Of a stretch of 37,069 nucleotides of DNA, positions 28,544 to 35,686 are shown piece after piece (position 1 is the first letter of the stretch; each line of letters starts with the position of its first letter). Position numbers and translations under genes: made by a program. The DNA lies in assembly GCF_001634385.1 (NCBI RefSeq), contig NZ_LIIN01000013.1, positions 1 through 37,069 on the forward strand, written 5' to 3'. Under the pieces are notes generated by a model, which saw nothing but the letters and a program-made list of their open reading frames with translations, was not told the origin of the DNA and ran no database searches. This stretch comes from Rathayibacter tanaceti (GTDB taxonomy: Bacteria; Actinomycetota; Actinomycetes; Actinomycetales; Microbacteriaceae).

Positions 28544-29550
28544 TGCTGACTGAGGCGATCACGGACAGGCTGGTGGGGCGCAACCGCTCCACGGTCGTCA
28601 CGTCTGCGGAGGGCTTGGTCTTCCGCAAAGTGTTCTCAGGTGAGCGGGCCGACGCCGACCGGCGTTTCCGCAACACCCTGCACTGGGAAGACGTCCGCCG
28701 GACGCGTTCGCTGACGTTCTCGCCGGCGATGCTCTCGAGCGACGCCGAGGCGCGGACGGTCGTCTTCCCCTACCTCCTGGAGGCGCGTTCGCTCCAGCAG
28801 GTGCTCGACAGCGCCCAGGAGACGGACGAGGCCGAGCGCCTGTTCGGCCGGGCGGGCGCGATCCTCGGCGAGCTGCACTCGATCGCGGGATTGCAGCCGT
28901 CCCTCGACGCCGGCGGCTCGGAGGACGAGCCGCTGCACGGATTCGACTGGCTCACTCCCGCCGCCTATGCCAGGGCGAGCGGCGGCGAGCTCGAGTGCTG
29001 GCGGCTGTTCCAGCACGACGCCGAGCTGGTCGAGGCCGTCCGCACCTGGACGACGGGCCAGCGGCGTTTCGCGATGGTGCCCTCGCACGGCGATCTGCGC
29101 CCCGACCAGTTCCTCGTCGGTGCCGACGACGAGCCCGTCCTGATCGACTGGGAGGAGTTCACGGTCGCTCCCGCGCACCGCGATGTCGCCGGCCTGCTCG
29201 GTGCGGTGCTCTTCGACGCGATCGCGCGCGCCTTCACTGGAGTCGACTCGCCGGAGAGCTCGGCCCTCGACTTCCACAACCTCCTCCTCGACCGCGGCGA
29301 GACGATGCTCGACCGGGCGCGGCCGGTGGCCGCCGCGATCCTCGCCGGCTACCGCACCCGCTCCGATCAGGAGCTGGATCGCGACGAGGTCGCGCGGGGC
29401 ATCGGCTGGTACGTGATCGAACGCGTCATCGCCCGGTCGATGCTGTCGTACTCGATGTCGGCCTCCGACCGAGCGCTGGCGGGCATCGGCCGCCAGGCGA
29501 TGCTCGAGCCGGGCAGCGCCGCCCTCCTCCTGGGCGAGGTGACCGCATGA
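28543..29550 (+). CDS. APH-like kinase, LanK/LxmK-type RiPP Ser kinase
   Basis: A 335-residue protein of the aminoglycoside-phosphotransferase fold. The catalytic loop is H182-G-D184-LRPDQ (Gln where Asn is usual) and the metal motif is D202-W-E204; a probable ATP lysine is K29 in FRKVF. In class V lanthipeptides and thioamitides the matching enzyme phosphorylates Ser/Thr of the precursor; here its natural targets would be the ten core Ser. It begins at ATG overlapping the previous stop, with GAGGGGGG upstream, and ends in a 4-base overlap with the HopA1-like gene. A kinase for a small antibiotic cannot be excluded from fold alone, but the partner next door makes the RiPP role likely. Confidence 0.8.
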   Translation: MLTEAITDRLVGRNRSTVVTSAEGLVFRKVFSGERADADRRFRNTLHWEDVRRTRSLTFSPAMLSSDAEARTVVFPYLLEARSLQQVLDSAQETDEAERLFGRAGAILGELHSIAGLQPSLDAGGSEDEPLHGFDWLTPAAYARASGGELECWRLFQHDAELVEAVRTWTTGQRRFAMVPSHGDLRPDQFLVGADDEPVLIDWEEFTVAPAHRDVAGLLGAVLFDAIARAFTGVDSPESSALDFHNLLLDRGETMLDRARPVAAAILAGYRTRSDQELDRDEVARGIGWYVIERVIARSMLSYSMSASDRALAGIGRQAMLEPGSAALLLGEVTA

Positions 29551-30473
29551 GCGCCGCGGGGCCCTCGGCGGCCGATCTCGCCCGACTCCTCGACCTGGAC
29601 GCCGACCGCGGAGTGCTGACCCTCGGCGACGCCCGCCTCGACCTCGACGCGCTGGACCCCCGTCGCGGACTCTCGACCTGGCTCTACGCGAATCTGCACG
29701 CGGGCAACCCGGACGTCTTCGCGACGACGTCGCTGCTCCCGGACGAGGCGTTCGAGGAGGAGATCCGCGCGGCACTGCCGGACCCCGGGGTGATCGTGCC
29801 CGTGGAGGCGCCGCTCGGCGCGTCCGCATCCGCGGGGCTCGTCGAGCTGCACCGCGTGCGGGTGCGGTTCGACGAGGACGACCTGACAGGGGAGGCGGGT
29901 GCCCGGCGCGCGCGGGTCTCGTGCCTGCGCCCGAACCTCACTCCGGGATTCTTCATGTTCGTGCACGAGCGCGCCGACCGGCCGGCGGCCCCGGGGTCGA
30001 TGGTGCGCCACTACGTCCGGTTCGAGGACCCGGACGAGGCCCTCCGGTTCTGGGCCGCCAGCGTGCACGAGCTCGCCCGGCTCGGCCTCTCGTTCCGCAC
30101 CAAGATGCTCTCGCGGCCGGACGCGTTCCCGCGTAACGACTCCCTCGTGTACTACTCCTCGGTCGACGCGGAGTCGGTCGCCGAGGCCCTGAGCGGTCTC
30201 GTCGCCTCCTCGGGGGCCGAGACGAGCGGGTCGCCGCTCTGCGCGGAGGTCGTTCCCGGGTTGCGGGTCGCCGCCGATCCGCTCCGTTCCGGGCGTGAGC
30301 AGAGCTTCGGCGAGAGCCGGTGCGCAGCACTGGCCGTCGGAGTCGCCGCAGCCGTGACCGCGGGCGGTCCGCTGGTCGGCCGCCTCCGTGATGCGCTCGC
30401 CGAAGCAGGCATCGACCCGGACGACGTCGCCCGCAACCTCGCGCCCGGCGCGAGTGGGGATCGTGCCGCGTGA
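29547..30473 (+). CDS. HopA1-like protein, LanY/LxmY-type phospho-Ser lyase
   Basis: A 308-residue member of the HopA1 effector-like family. The family blocks are visible: RPNLTPGFFMFVHE (128-141), VRHYVRFEDPDEALRFW (153-169), LSFRTKMLSR...AFPRNDSLVYY (181-203) and the C-terminal SFGESRCAALAVGVA (253-267). In class V lanthipeptide and thioamitide systems this protein works with the APH-like kinase to eliminate phosphate and make Dha/Dhb. It overlaps the kinase gene by four bases and the oxidoreductase gene by four bases, so the three are made together. Confidence 0.85.
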   Translation: MSAAGPSAADLARLLDLDADRGVLTLGDARLDLDALDPRRGLSTWLYANLHAGNPDVFATTSLLPDEAFEEEIRAALPDPGVIVPVEAPLGASASAGLVELHRVRVRFDEDDLTGEAGARRARVSCLRPNLTPGFFMFVHERADRPAAPGSMVRHYVRFEDPDEALRFWAASVHELARLGLSFRTKMLSRPDAFPRNDSLVYYSSVDAESVAEALSGLVASSGAETSGSPLCAEVVPGLRVAADPLRSGREQSFGESRCAALAVGVAAAVTAGGPLVGRLRDALAEAGIDPDDVARNLAPGASGDRAA

Positions 30474-31435
30474 GCGAGGTCTCGCTGCTCTGTCCGCACC
30501 AGCCGAGCGGCTCCGGGGTCGTCCGCCGCTACGCCCGAGCCGTCCGCGAGGGGGGATACGCCCGCCTGTGGACGGGGCAGTCCTTCCAGATCGAGAGCCA
30601 TATGGCGTTGGCCGGTCTTGGCGGAACGGAGGACGCGGTCCCGGTCGGGATCGGGACCGCGCTGGCTCCGCTGCGCACCCCCTACGACGCCGCGCTCCAG
30701 GCCCGTTCGCTCGCGGCGGTCCTCGGCCGGCCCGTCTCGGTCGCCTACGGCGCCTCCGACCCCGACTTCGTCACGGCGACCCGCGGAGCTCCGCTGGAGC
30801 GCCCGGCCAGCTACACCGCCGCCTACGCGGGCATCGTCCGCGACCTTCTCGCTGGGCGCTCCGTCACGAGCACCGAGCCCGGCCTCGAGGCTCGCGAGGC
30901 GCGCCTGCCGGCGTTCGAGACCGGACCGGTCGAGGTCGGGACCGGCGTGCTGCGACCGGGCATGGCCTCCCGGTCCCGTGATCTGGTCGACTTCGTCGTG
31001 ACCTGGATGACGCCGCGGACCTACGTGCGCGACGTCCTCCTGCCGCGTCTGACGCGTGCGGACGGTACGCGTGCCCGAGTGGTGACCAACGTGCACGTGG
31101 CCCTTGCAGGGCCGGGGCGCTCGCCGAACCTCCTCGCGCAGGCCGGCTGCTCGAACCACCTCGCGCGCTTCCACTACTCCGACATGCTCCGCCGCGCGGG
31201 CATCGACGCCCACCCCTCCGACATCGCCTCCGGCGCGCGGGAGCTCGTGCGCAGGAACGTGTTCGTCGTCGGAGACGCGCAGGAGGTCGCGGAGCAGATC
31301 CGCGACATCGGCGCGCACGGCATCGACGAGGTGGTCGTCAACCCGACGGCGGTGGCGACGGTGCACGGCGACGAGGCGGCCCTCGACGACCTCCAGCAGA
31401 TCAGCGAAGCCCTGAGACCGAAGGTGATGTCATGA
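30470..31435 (+). CDS. F420/LLM-family oxidoreductase, candidate dehydroalanine reductase (LanJC type)
   Basis: A 321-residue luciferase-like monooxygenase (LLM) fold protein of the F420-dependent kind. Typical features: a first strand with GSGVVRRYARAVREGGYARLWTGQ, the VPVGIGTALAPLRTPYDAALQARSLAAVLG block and the C-terminal DAQEVAEQIRDIGAHGIDEVVVNP segment. In lexapeptide (class V), an F420H2-dependent enzyme of this kind (LxmJ) reduces Dha to D-Ala. Its position directly after the kinase/lyase pair predicts the same chemistry on this precursor. F420 biosynthesis genes are not in the window and should be sought elsewhere in the genome. Confidence 0.8.
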   Translation: MSEVSLLCPHQPSGSGVVRRYARAVREGGYARLWTGQSFQIESHMALAGLGGTEDAVPVGIGTALAPLRTPYDAALQARSLAAVLGRPVSVAYGASDPDFVTATRGAPLERPASYTAAYAGIVRDLLAGRSVTSTEPGLEAREARLPAFETGPVEVGTGVLRPGMASRSRDLVDFVVTWMTPRTYVRDVLLPRLTRADGTRARVVTNVHVALAGPGRSPNLLAQAGCSNHLARFHYSDMLRRAGIDAHPSDIASGARELVRRNVFVVGDAQEVAEQIRDIGAHGIDEVVVNPTAVATVHGDEAALDDLQQISEALRPKVMS

Positions 31436-31629
31436 AGATCGAAATCCTGCTCCCCGTCCTGCTGCTCGGTCTGGCGTTCCTGATCTACTGCTACGTCGAT
31501 CTGATCCGCAGCGCGGGCACCCGGCACCTGCCGAAGTGGGCGTGGGCGATCATCTGCGCGATCTCGATCCCGCTGGGTGGGATCCTCTACCTGATCTTCG
31601 GCCGGACCGAGCAGCGTGCAGCCGAATAG
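31432..31629 (+). CDS. Two-helix membrane protein, PLDc_N-like, candidate immunity protein
   Basis: A 65-residue protein with two membrane helices (residues 3-24 and about 36-56, WAIICAISIPLGGILYLIFG), matching the short PLDc_N-type proteins common beside bacteriocin ABC transporters. It overlaps the oxidoreductase gene by four bases and the next ATPase by about 14. A role in self-immunity to a membrane-active product is inferred from place and size only. Confidence 0.7.
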   Translation: MKIEILLPVLLLGLAFLIYCYVDLIRSAGTRHLPKWAWAIICAISIPLGGILYLIFGRTEQRAAE

Positions 31630-32542
31630 CGGCGTGCTCGTCCGCGCCGACGGCGCCACGGTGCGGTTCGGCTCCTTCACGGCGCTCGACGGCGTCGACT
31701 GCTCGTTCTCGGGGACCGGCGTGCACGGTCTGATCGGGGTGAACGGTGCGGGGAAGACGACCCTCATCCATGCGCTGCTGGGACTGATCCCAGTGACGTC
31801 GGGGCGGATCGAACGCGGCTCCGGCGAGATCGCCTACTGCCCCGACACCCCCAGCTTCGAGCCCTTCCTCACTCCGCTCGAGGTGATGGCGCAGTCGGCA
31901 CGGCTCGGCGCACCCGCAGGCGGCGTCGCCACTCGGCGCGCGATCAGCGATCTGCTGACGCGGGTCGGGCTCGAGGACGCGGCACGGCGCCGGGTGGGCG
32001 GGTTCTCCCGCGGCATGAAGCAGCGGCTCGGGATCGCCGCCGCGCTGGTGCGCCGGCCCTCGCTGCTCATCCTCGACGAGCCGACGAGCGCCCTCGACCC
32101 GGTCGGGCGCGAGGCGATCCTCGAGATCGTGCGCAGCCTCGGCCGCGAGATGTGCGTCGTGATCTCGAGCCACATCCTCACCGACGTCGACTCGGTCGCC
32201 GACCGGCTCGTGGTCCTCGACCACGGGCACCTGGTCTTCGCGGGGGACAAGGGCGCGTTCATCGAGTCGGCCTCGGTGCGCTCGAGCATCGTCGTGTCCT
32301 CGTTCGAGGACGCCTCCGCCTTCCGCACCCGCCTCGCCGCGGCAGGGGTCCCGTCGGAGCCGGCGCTGGGCTCGGTCCGCGAGCTGCTCGTGCCGATGGG
32401 GGCGGTCGAGCCGCTCCTCGCGGTGATCGCGCGCAGCAGTGGTGACATCCGCTCGGTCAGCTTCGGGGAGAACTCCCTCCAGCAGGCGTTCATGAATCGC
32501 CTCGGCGCGCTCGCCGAGGCCGGGGCGGGGGAGCGATCGTGA
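31616..32542 (+). CDS. ABC transporter ATPase 1
   Basis: A 308-residue ABC ATPase: Walker A GVNGAGKTT, signature FSRGMKQRL, Walker B LLILDEPTSALDP and the switch His in SSHIL. It resembles CcmA/NatA-type ATPases of bacteriocin export or immunity systems. The GTG at 31616 lies within the end of the small membrane gene; a start slightly downstream is possible. Pairs with the permease directly after it. Confidence 0.9.
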   Translation: MQPNSGVLVRADGATVRFGSFTALDGVDCSFSGTGVHGLIGVNGAGKTTLIHALLGLIPVTSGRIERGSGEIAYCPDTPSFEPFLTPLEVMAQSARLGAPAGGVATRRAISDLLTRVGLEDAARRRVGGFSRGMKQRLGIAAALVRRPSLLILDEPTSALDPVGREAILEIVRSLGREMCVVISSHILTDVDSVADRLVVLDHGHLVFAGDKGAFIESASVRSSIVVSSFEDASAFRTRLAAAGVPSEPALGSVRELLVPMGAVEPLLAVIARSSGDIRSVSFGENSLQQAFMNRLGALAEAGAGERS

Positions 32543-33294
32543 GCCTCTCCGTCGAGTTCAAGCGCTGGAACCGCACGCGGCGGCTCCTCGTCGTCGCGCT
32601 CCTCTTCCTCTTCTCCGGCATCACCTCGCCGCTCATCGCCGAGTACAGCGCCGACATCTTCGGCGCTCTCGGCGCCACCGAGACCGTCACCATCACCGTC
32701 TCGGCCCCCACCTGGCAGAACCTCGTCGACTCCTACTTCAAGAACTCGTCGCAGCTCGCGCTGCTGCTCTCGGGGTACCTGGTCGGCTGGGCCTGCGCGC
32801 TCGGGCCGGACGAGCGCCTGCGCCTGTTCTACCGCTCGCGGGCCACGGGGCCGTGGCAGATCTTCGGCCCGCGGCTCGCAGTCTCGGCGATCGTCGCCTC
32901 GATCGGGGCGCTCGTCGGCGCACTGATGGCCGGCTACGAGACCGTGGTCCTGCACCCCGACCTCGACTGGGGGCTCCTCGTCGGCGGGCTCGCCCTGCAG
33001 GCCGGCGCGCTCGTCGTGTTCGTCCTCCTGGCCGGAGTGCTGGCGTGCTGGACGAACGCTCCCTTCCTGTCCGCGATCGTGATCGCGGCTGTCGTCTTCC
33101 TCGGCGGGCTGTTCGCGGGCGCGGAGGGGTTCCAGCGGTGGTCCCCGACCGCCCTGCTGTCGCCGTCCGGCCTGATCGCCGGCGACGGGCCCGACCAGTG
33201 GGGGGCCGTGCTGGCCTCTCTCGTGGTCCTGACCGCCGCGATCGCGAGCGTCCTCCTCATCCGCATCCGATCGAACGGACACCGAAGCACATGA
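32539..33294 (+). CDS. ABC-2-type permease 1
   Basis: A 251-residue membrane protein with about six hydrophobic helices (for example LLVVALLFLFSGITSPLIA, LALLLSGYLVGWACALG, LVVFVLLAGVLACW, AIVIAAVVFLGGLFAG). Overlaps the ATPase gene by four bases and the second ATPase by four. Low similarity to standard permeases is normal for bacteriocin-type ABC-2 proteins. Confidence 0.8.
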   Translation: MSLSVEFKRWNRTRRLLVVALLFLFSGITSPLIAEYSADIFGALGATETVTITVSAPTWQNLVDSYFKNSSQLALLLSGYLVGWACALGPDERLRLFYRSRATGPWQIFGPRLAVSAIVASIGALVGALMAGYETVVLHPDLDWGLLVGGLALQAGALVVFVLLAGVLACWTNAPFLSAIVIAAVVFLGGLFAGAEGFQRWSPTALLSPSGLIAGDGPDQWGAVLASLVVLTAAIASVLLIRIRSNGHRST

Positions 33295-34259
33295 TCGAGA
33301 CAGCGACCCCGACGCCGACCGCACGACGCTCCGAGGAGCTGATCGGCGTGCACGGCCTCACCAAGACCCTCGGCGGGAGGACCGTCGTCGACGACGTGTC
33401 CTTCTCGCTCCGGCGCGGATCCGCGTTCGGCCTGCTCGGACCCAACGGCGCGGGCAAGACCACGACCGTCCGGCTGCTGACGGGGCTCCTCACTCCGACC
33501 GCGGGTTCTGTGGAGCTGTTCGGCGAGGCGCTCACGGCGGCGTCGGCCGACCACCTCCGCCACCGCATCGGCGTGCAGACCGACGGGAACCTCTACGACC
33601 TGCTCACCGTCCGGGACAACCTCACGGCGTGGGGCGAGCTGTTCGGGATGCCGACGGCCCGCCGGAACGCACGCATCGACGAGGTGCTCGAGCTGTTCGG
33701 CCTCTCGGACCGCGCGGACGACGTGCTCGGCTCGTTCAGCAAGGGCATGCGCCAGAAGGTGGCGATCGCCCGCGCGATGCTGCACGAGCCGGACGTGCTG
33801 TTCCTGGATGAGCCCACCTCGGGGCTGGACCCGGAGGCCGCCGCCGACCTCATCGGCTATCTCTCGTCGCTGACCGCCTCGAGCGACGTCGCCGTGGTGA
33901 TCTGCACCCACCAGCTCCAGGGCCTGGAGACGCTCTGCGACAGCATCGGGATCCTCGACCGCGGCCGCCTGGTCGCCTCGGGCCCTGTCGCGCAGCTCCT
34001 CGAGCAGCGCTGGCCGGACACGACGGTGCAGCTCACCGTCGAGGGGGATCCGGCGGCCGCGCTCGCGATCGTCGACCGCCTCGCCTCCGCGCCCGGCTCC
34101 ACGGACGACGGAGTCATGACTCTGCGCGTCGCGGGCGAGGCCGAGGTACCCGCTCTGGTCGAGGCGCTCGTCGCCGGAGGCGTGCGCATCACCTCGATCG
34201 TCCCTCGGCGCCACACCATCGAGGAGTACTACTTCACGACCATCGGAGAAGAACGATGA
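33291..34259 (+). CDS. ABC transporter ATPase 2 (NatA-like)
   Basis: A 322-residue ABC ATPase with Walker A GPNGAGKTT, signature GSFSKGMRQKVA, Walker B VLFLDEPTSGLDP and H in CTHQLQGLE. The long C-terminal extension ending in HTIEEYYFTTI is typical of drug or sodium/peptide exporters. ATG overlaps the permease stop, and its own stop overlaps the last permease. Together with the neighbours it forms a second ABC pair; export of the mature peptide versus immunity cannot be assigned between the two pairs. Confidence 0.9.
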   Translation: MIETATPTPTARRSEELIGVHGLTKTLGGRTVVDDVSFSLRRGSAFGLLGPNGAGKTTTVRLLTGLLTPTAGSVELFGEALTAASADHLRHRIGVQTDGNLYDLLTVRDNLTAWGELFGMPTARRNARIDEVLELFGLSDRADDVLGSFSKGMRQKVAIARAMLHEPDVLFLDEPTSGLDPEAAADLIGYLSSLTASSDVAVVICTHQLQGLETLCDSIGILDRGRLVASGPVAQLLEQRWPDTTVQLTVEGDPAAALAIVDRLASAPGSTDDGVMTLRVAGEAEVPALVEALVAGGVRITSIVPRRHTIEEYYFTTIGEER

Positions 34260-35065
34260 ACCGCCGCCGCGTCACCGCCCTCGTCCAGAAGGACTTCCGC
34301 GAGATCCTGCGCAACAAGCAGGCTCTGGCGCCGATCATCGTGGTGCCCATCCTCTTCGTCACGGTGCTCCCGGTGCTCGTGCTGCTCCTGGGCCGCAACC
34401 AGACGCTCATGGCATCGATCAACGGGATGCAGCAGTTCCTCGCGAACCTGCCCGCGGGCATCGTCCCCGCCGACTACGACCTGGCGCAGTCCACCGCCTA
34501 CGCGATGGTGATCTACTTCTTCGCGCCGATCTTCCTCCTCATCCCGGTGATGGTGGCGAGCGTCACCGCGAGCGCGAGCTTCGTGGGCGAGAAGGAGAAG
34601 CGGACGATCGAGGGGCTGCTCTACACGCCGCTGACCAACAGCGAGTTGGTCTTGGCGAAGATCCTCGTCTCGCTGGTCCCGGCGGTGCTCGTCACCTGGG
34701 CGGCGTTCCTCCTCTACGGCCTGGTCGTGAACCTGGTGGGCTACCCGCTGTTCGGCGGACTGGTCTTCCCGACCGCCACCTGGATCGTCTCGGCCTTCGT
34801 GCTCGCACCGCTGATCGCGTTCCTCGCCATCTGCCTGATCGTGGCGGTGTCGCAGCGTGCCACGACCGTGCAGGGCGCGCAGGGCACCGCGGCGTTCCTC
34901 GTGCTTCCGCTGGTGGGCCTGGTCGTCGCGCAGACGGCGGGGCTCTCGCTCTTCAACCTCGCCGTCGCCGGGGGCGGCGCGGTCGTGCTCGTGGTGATCG
35001 ACCTGGCCCTGTTCTTCGCCGTGGTGCGACGCTTCGACCGCGAGCGCCTGGTGACGCGGCTCTGA
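34256..35065 (+). CDS. ABC-2-type permease 2 (NatB/YhaP-like)
   Basis: A 269-residue membrane protein with six hydrophobic segments and the family motif GEKEKRTIEGLLYTPLTNSELVLAK between helices 2 and 3, typical of ABC-2 permeases. It is the last gene of the coupled operon that starts at 27401; the next gene, on the other strand, ends eight bases downstream. Confidence 0.88.
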   Translation: MNRRRVTALVQKDFREILRNKQALAPIIVVPILFVTVLPVLVLLLGRNQTLMASINGMQQFLANLPAGIVPADYDLAQSTAYAMVIYFFAPIFLLIPVMVASVTASASFVGEKEKRTIEGLLYTPLTNSELVLAKILVSLVPAVLVTWAAFLLYGLVVNLVGYPLFGGLVFPTATWIVSAFVLAPLIAFLAICLIVAVSQRATTVQGAQGTAAFLVLPLVGLVVAQTAGLSLFNLAVAGGGAVVLVVIDLALFFAVVRRFDRERLVTRL

Positions 35066-35072
35066 CGCGGCG

Positions 35073-35600
35073 TCAGGTGCCGAGGAGGCGGCGCACGACG
35101 GCGAGGACGTCCTCGGCCTCGCCGCGCGACTCCTGACCCGTGGGGAGCAGGGCGGAGTTGTAGTAGAGGCCGTCGCTCATCAGCACGATCGCGCGGGCGA
35201 CGAGAGGGTCGCCCACCGCGTCGGCGACGACCGCGTTCCAGCTGTCGTGGATGCGCGCGAGGCCGCCGCTGGCGCGCTCGTCGTGACCCTGTGCGATGCG
35301 CGCCACGGCGAGGATCGTGCGGTCAAAGGCGGAGTCGGCGGCGAACGAGGTCCGCAGGAGGTAGGCGACCACGCCCTCCGGCGCGGCGAGGCTCTGGGCG
35401 ACGTCCTCTTCGCGGCGCGCGTCGAGGCGTTGCAGCAGGCCGTCCACGAGGGCGTCCTTCGAGGGGAAGTGGTAGAGGAGCCCGCCCTTCGAGACGCCGG
35501 CGGTGCGGGCGACGGCGTCGAGGGTGGCGGCGCGCTCGCCCTGCTTGATCAGGAGCTGCTCGAAGGCGTCGAGGACGCGGTCGCGTGCGGGAGCAGTCAC
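35073..35600 (-). CDS. TetR-family repressor
   Basis: A 175-residue TetR regulator. The helix-turn-helix is TLDAVARTAGVSKGGLLYHFPSKDALVDGLLQ (about residues 26-57); the rest is the helical ligand domain. The GTG at 35600 is preferred over an ATG at 35609 because AGGA lies eight bases before it. Divergent to the MFS exporter and next to a palindromic operator; it probably represses that exporter. Its link to the RiPP cluster is only by adjacency. Confidence 0.88.
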   Translation of the reverse strand: MTAPARDRVLDAFEQLLIKQGERAATLDAVARTAGVSKGGLLYHFPSKDALVDGLLQRLDARREEDVAQSLAAPEGVVAYLLRTSFAADSAFDRTILAVARIAQGHDERASGGLARIHDSWNAVVADAVGDPLVARAIVLMSDGLYYNSALLPTGQESRGEAEDVLAVVRRLLGT

Positions 35601-35625
35601 GGCGACCATCCTACGGCGGAATCCT

Positions 35626-35657
35626 GGCGAGTGTACCGGCTGGACGGTATACTCGCC
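35626..35657. promoter_or_regulatory. TetR operator overlapping the MFS promoter
   Basis: Two 13-base arms (35626-35638 and 35645-35657) form an inverted repeat with one mismatch around GCTGGA. The right arm contains a TATACT -10 box (35648-35653) and TGGCGA (35625-35630) could be the -35 with a 17-base spacer, so a bound repressor would block the exporter promoter. It is also close to the tetR start, allowing self-control. Confidence 0.75.
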
Positions 35658-35686
35658 CCGTTCCTCTCCGTGAAAGGTCGTCCCCT

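Noticed and set aside
28543..29550. Aminoglycoside resistance kinase
   Set aside because: The HopA1-like partner in a 4-base overlap, the Gln in the catalytic loop and the adjacent precursor favour a RiPP Ser kinase.
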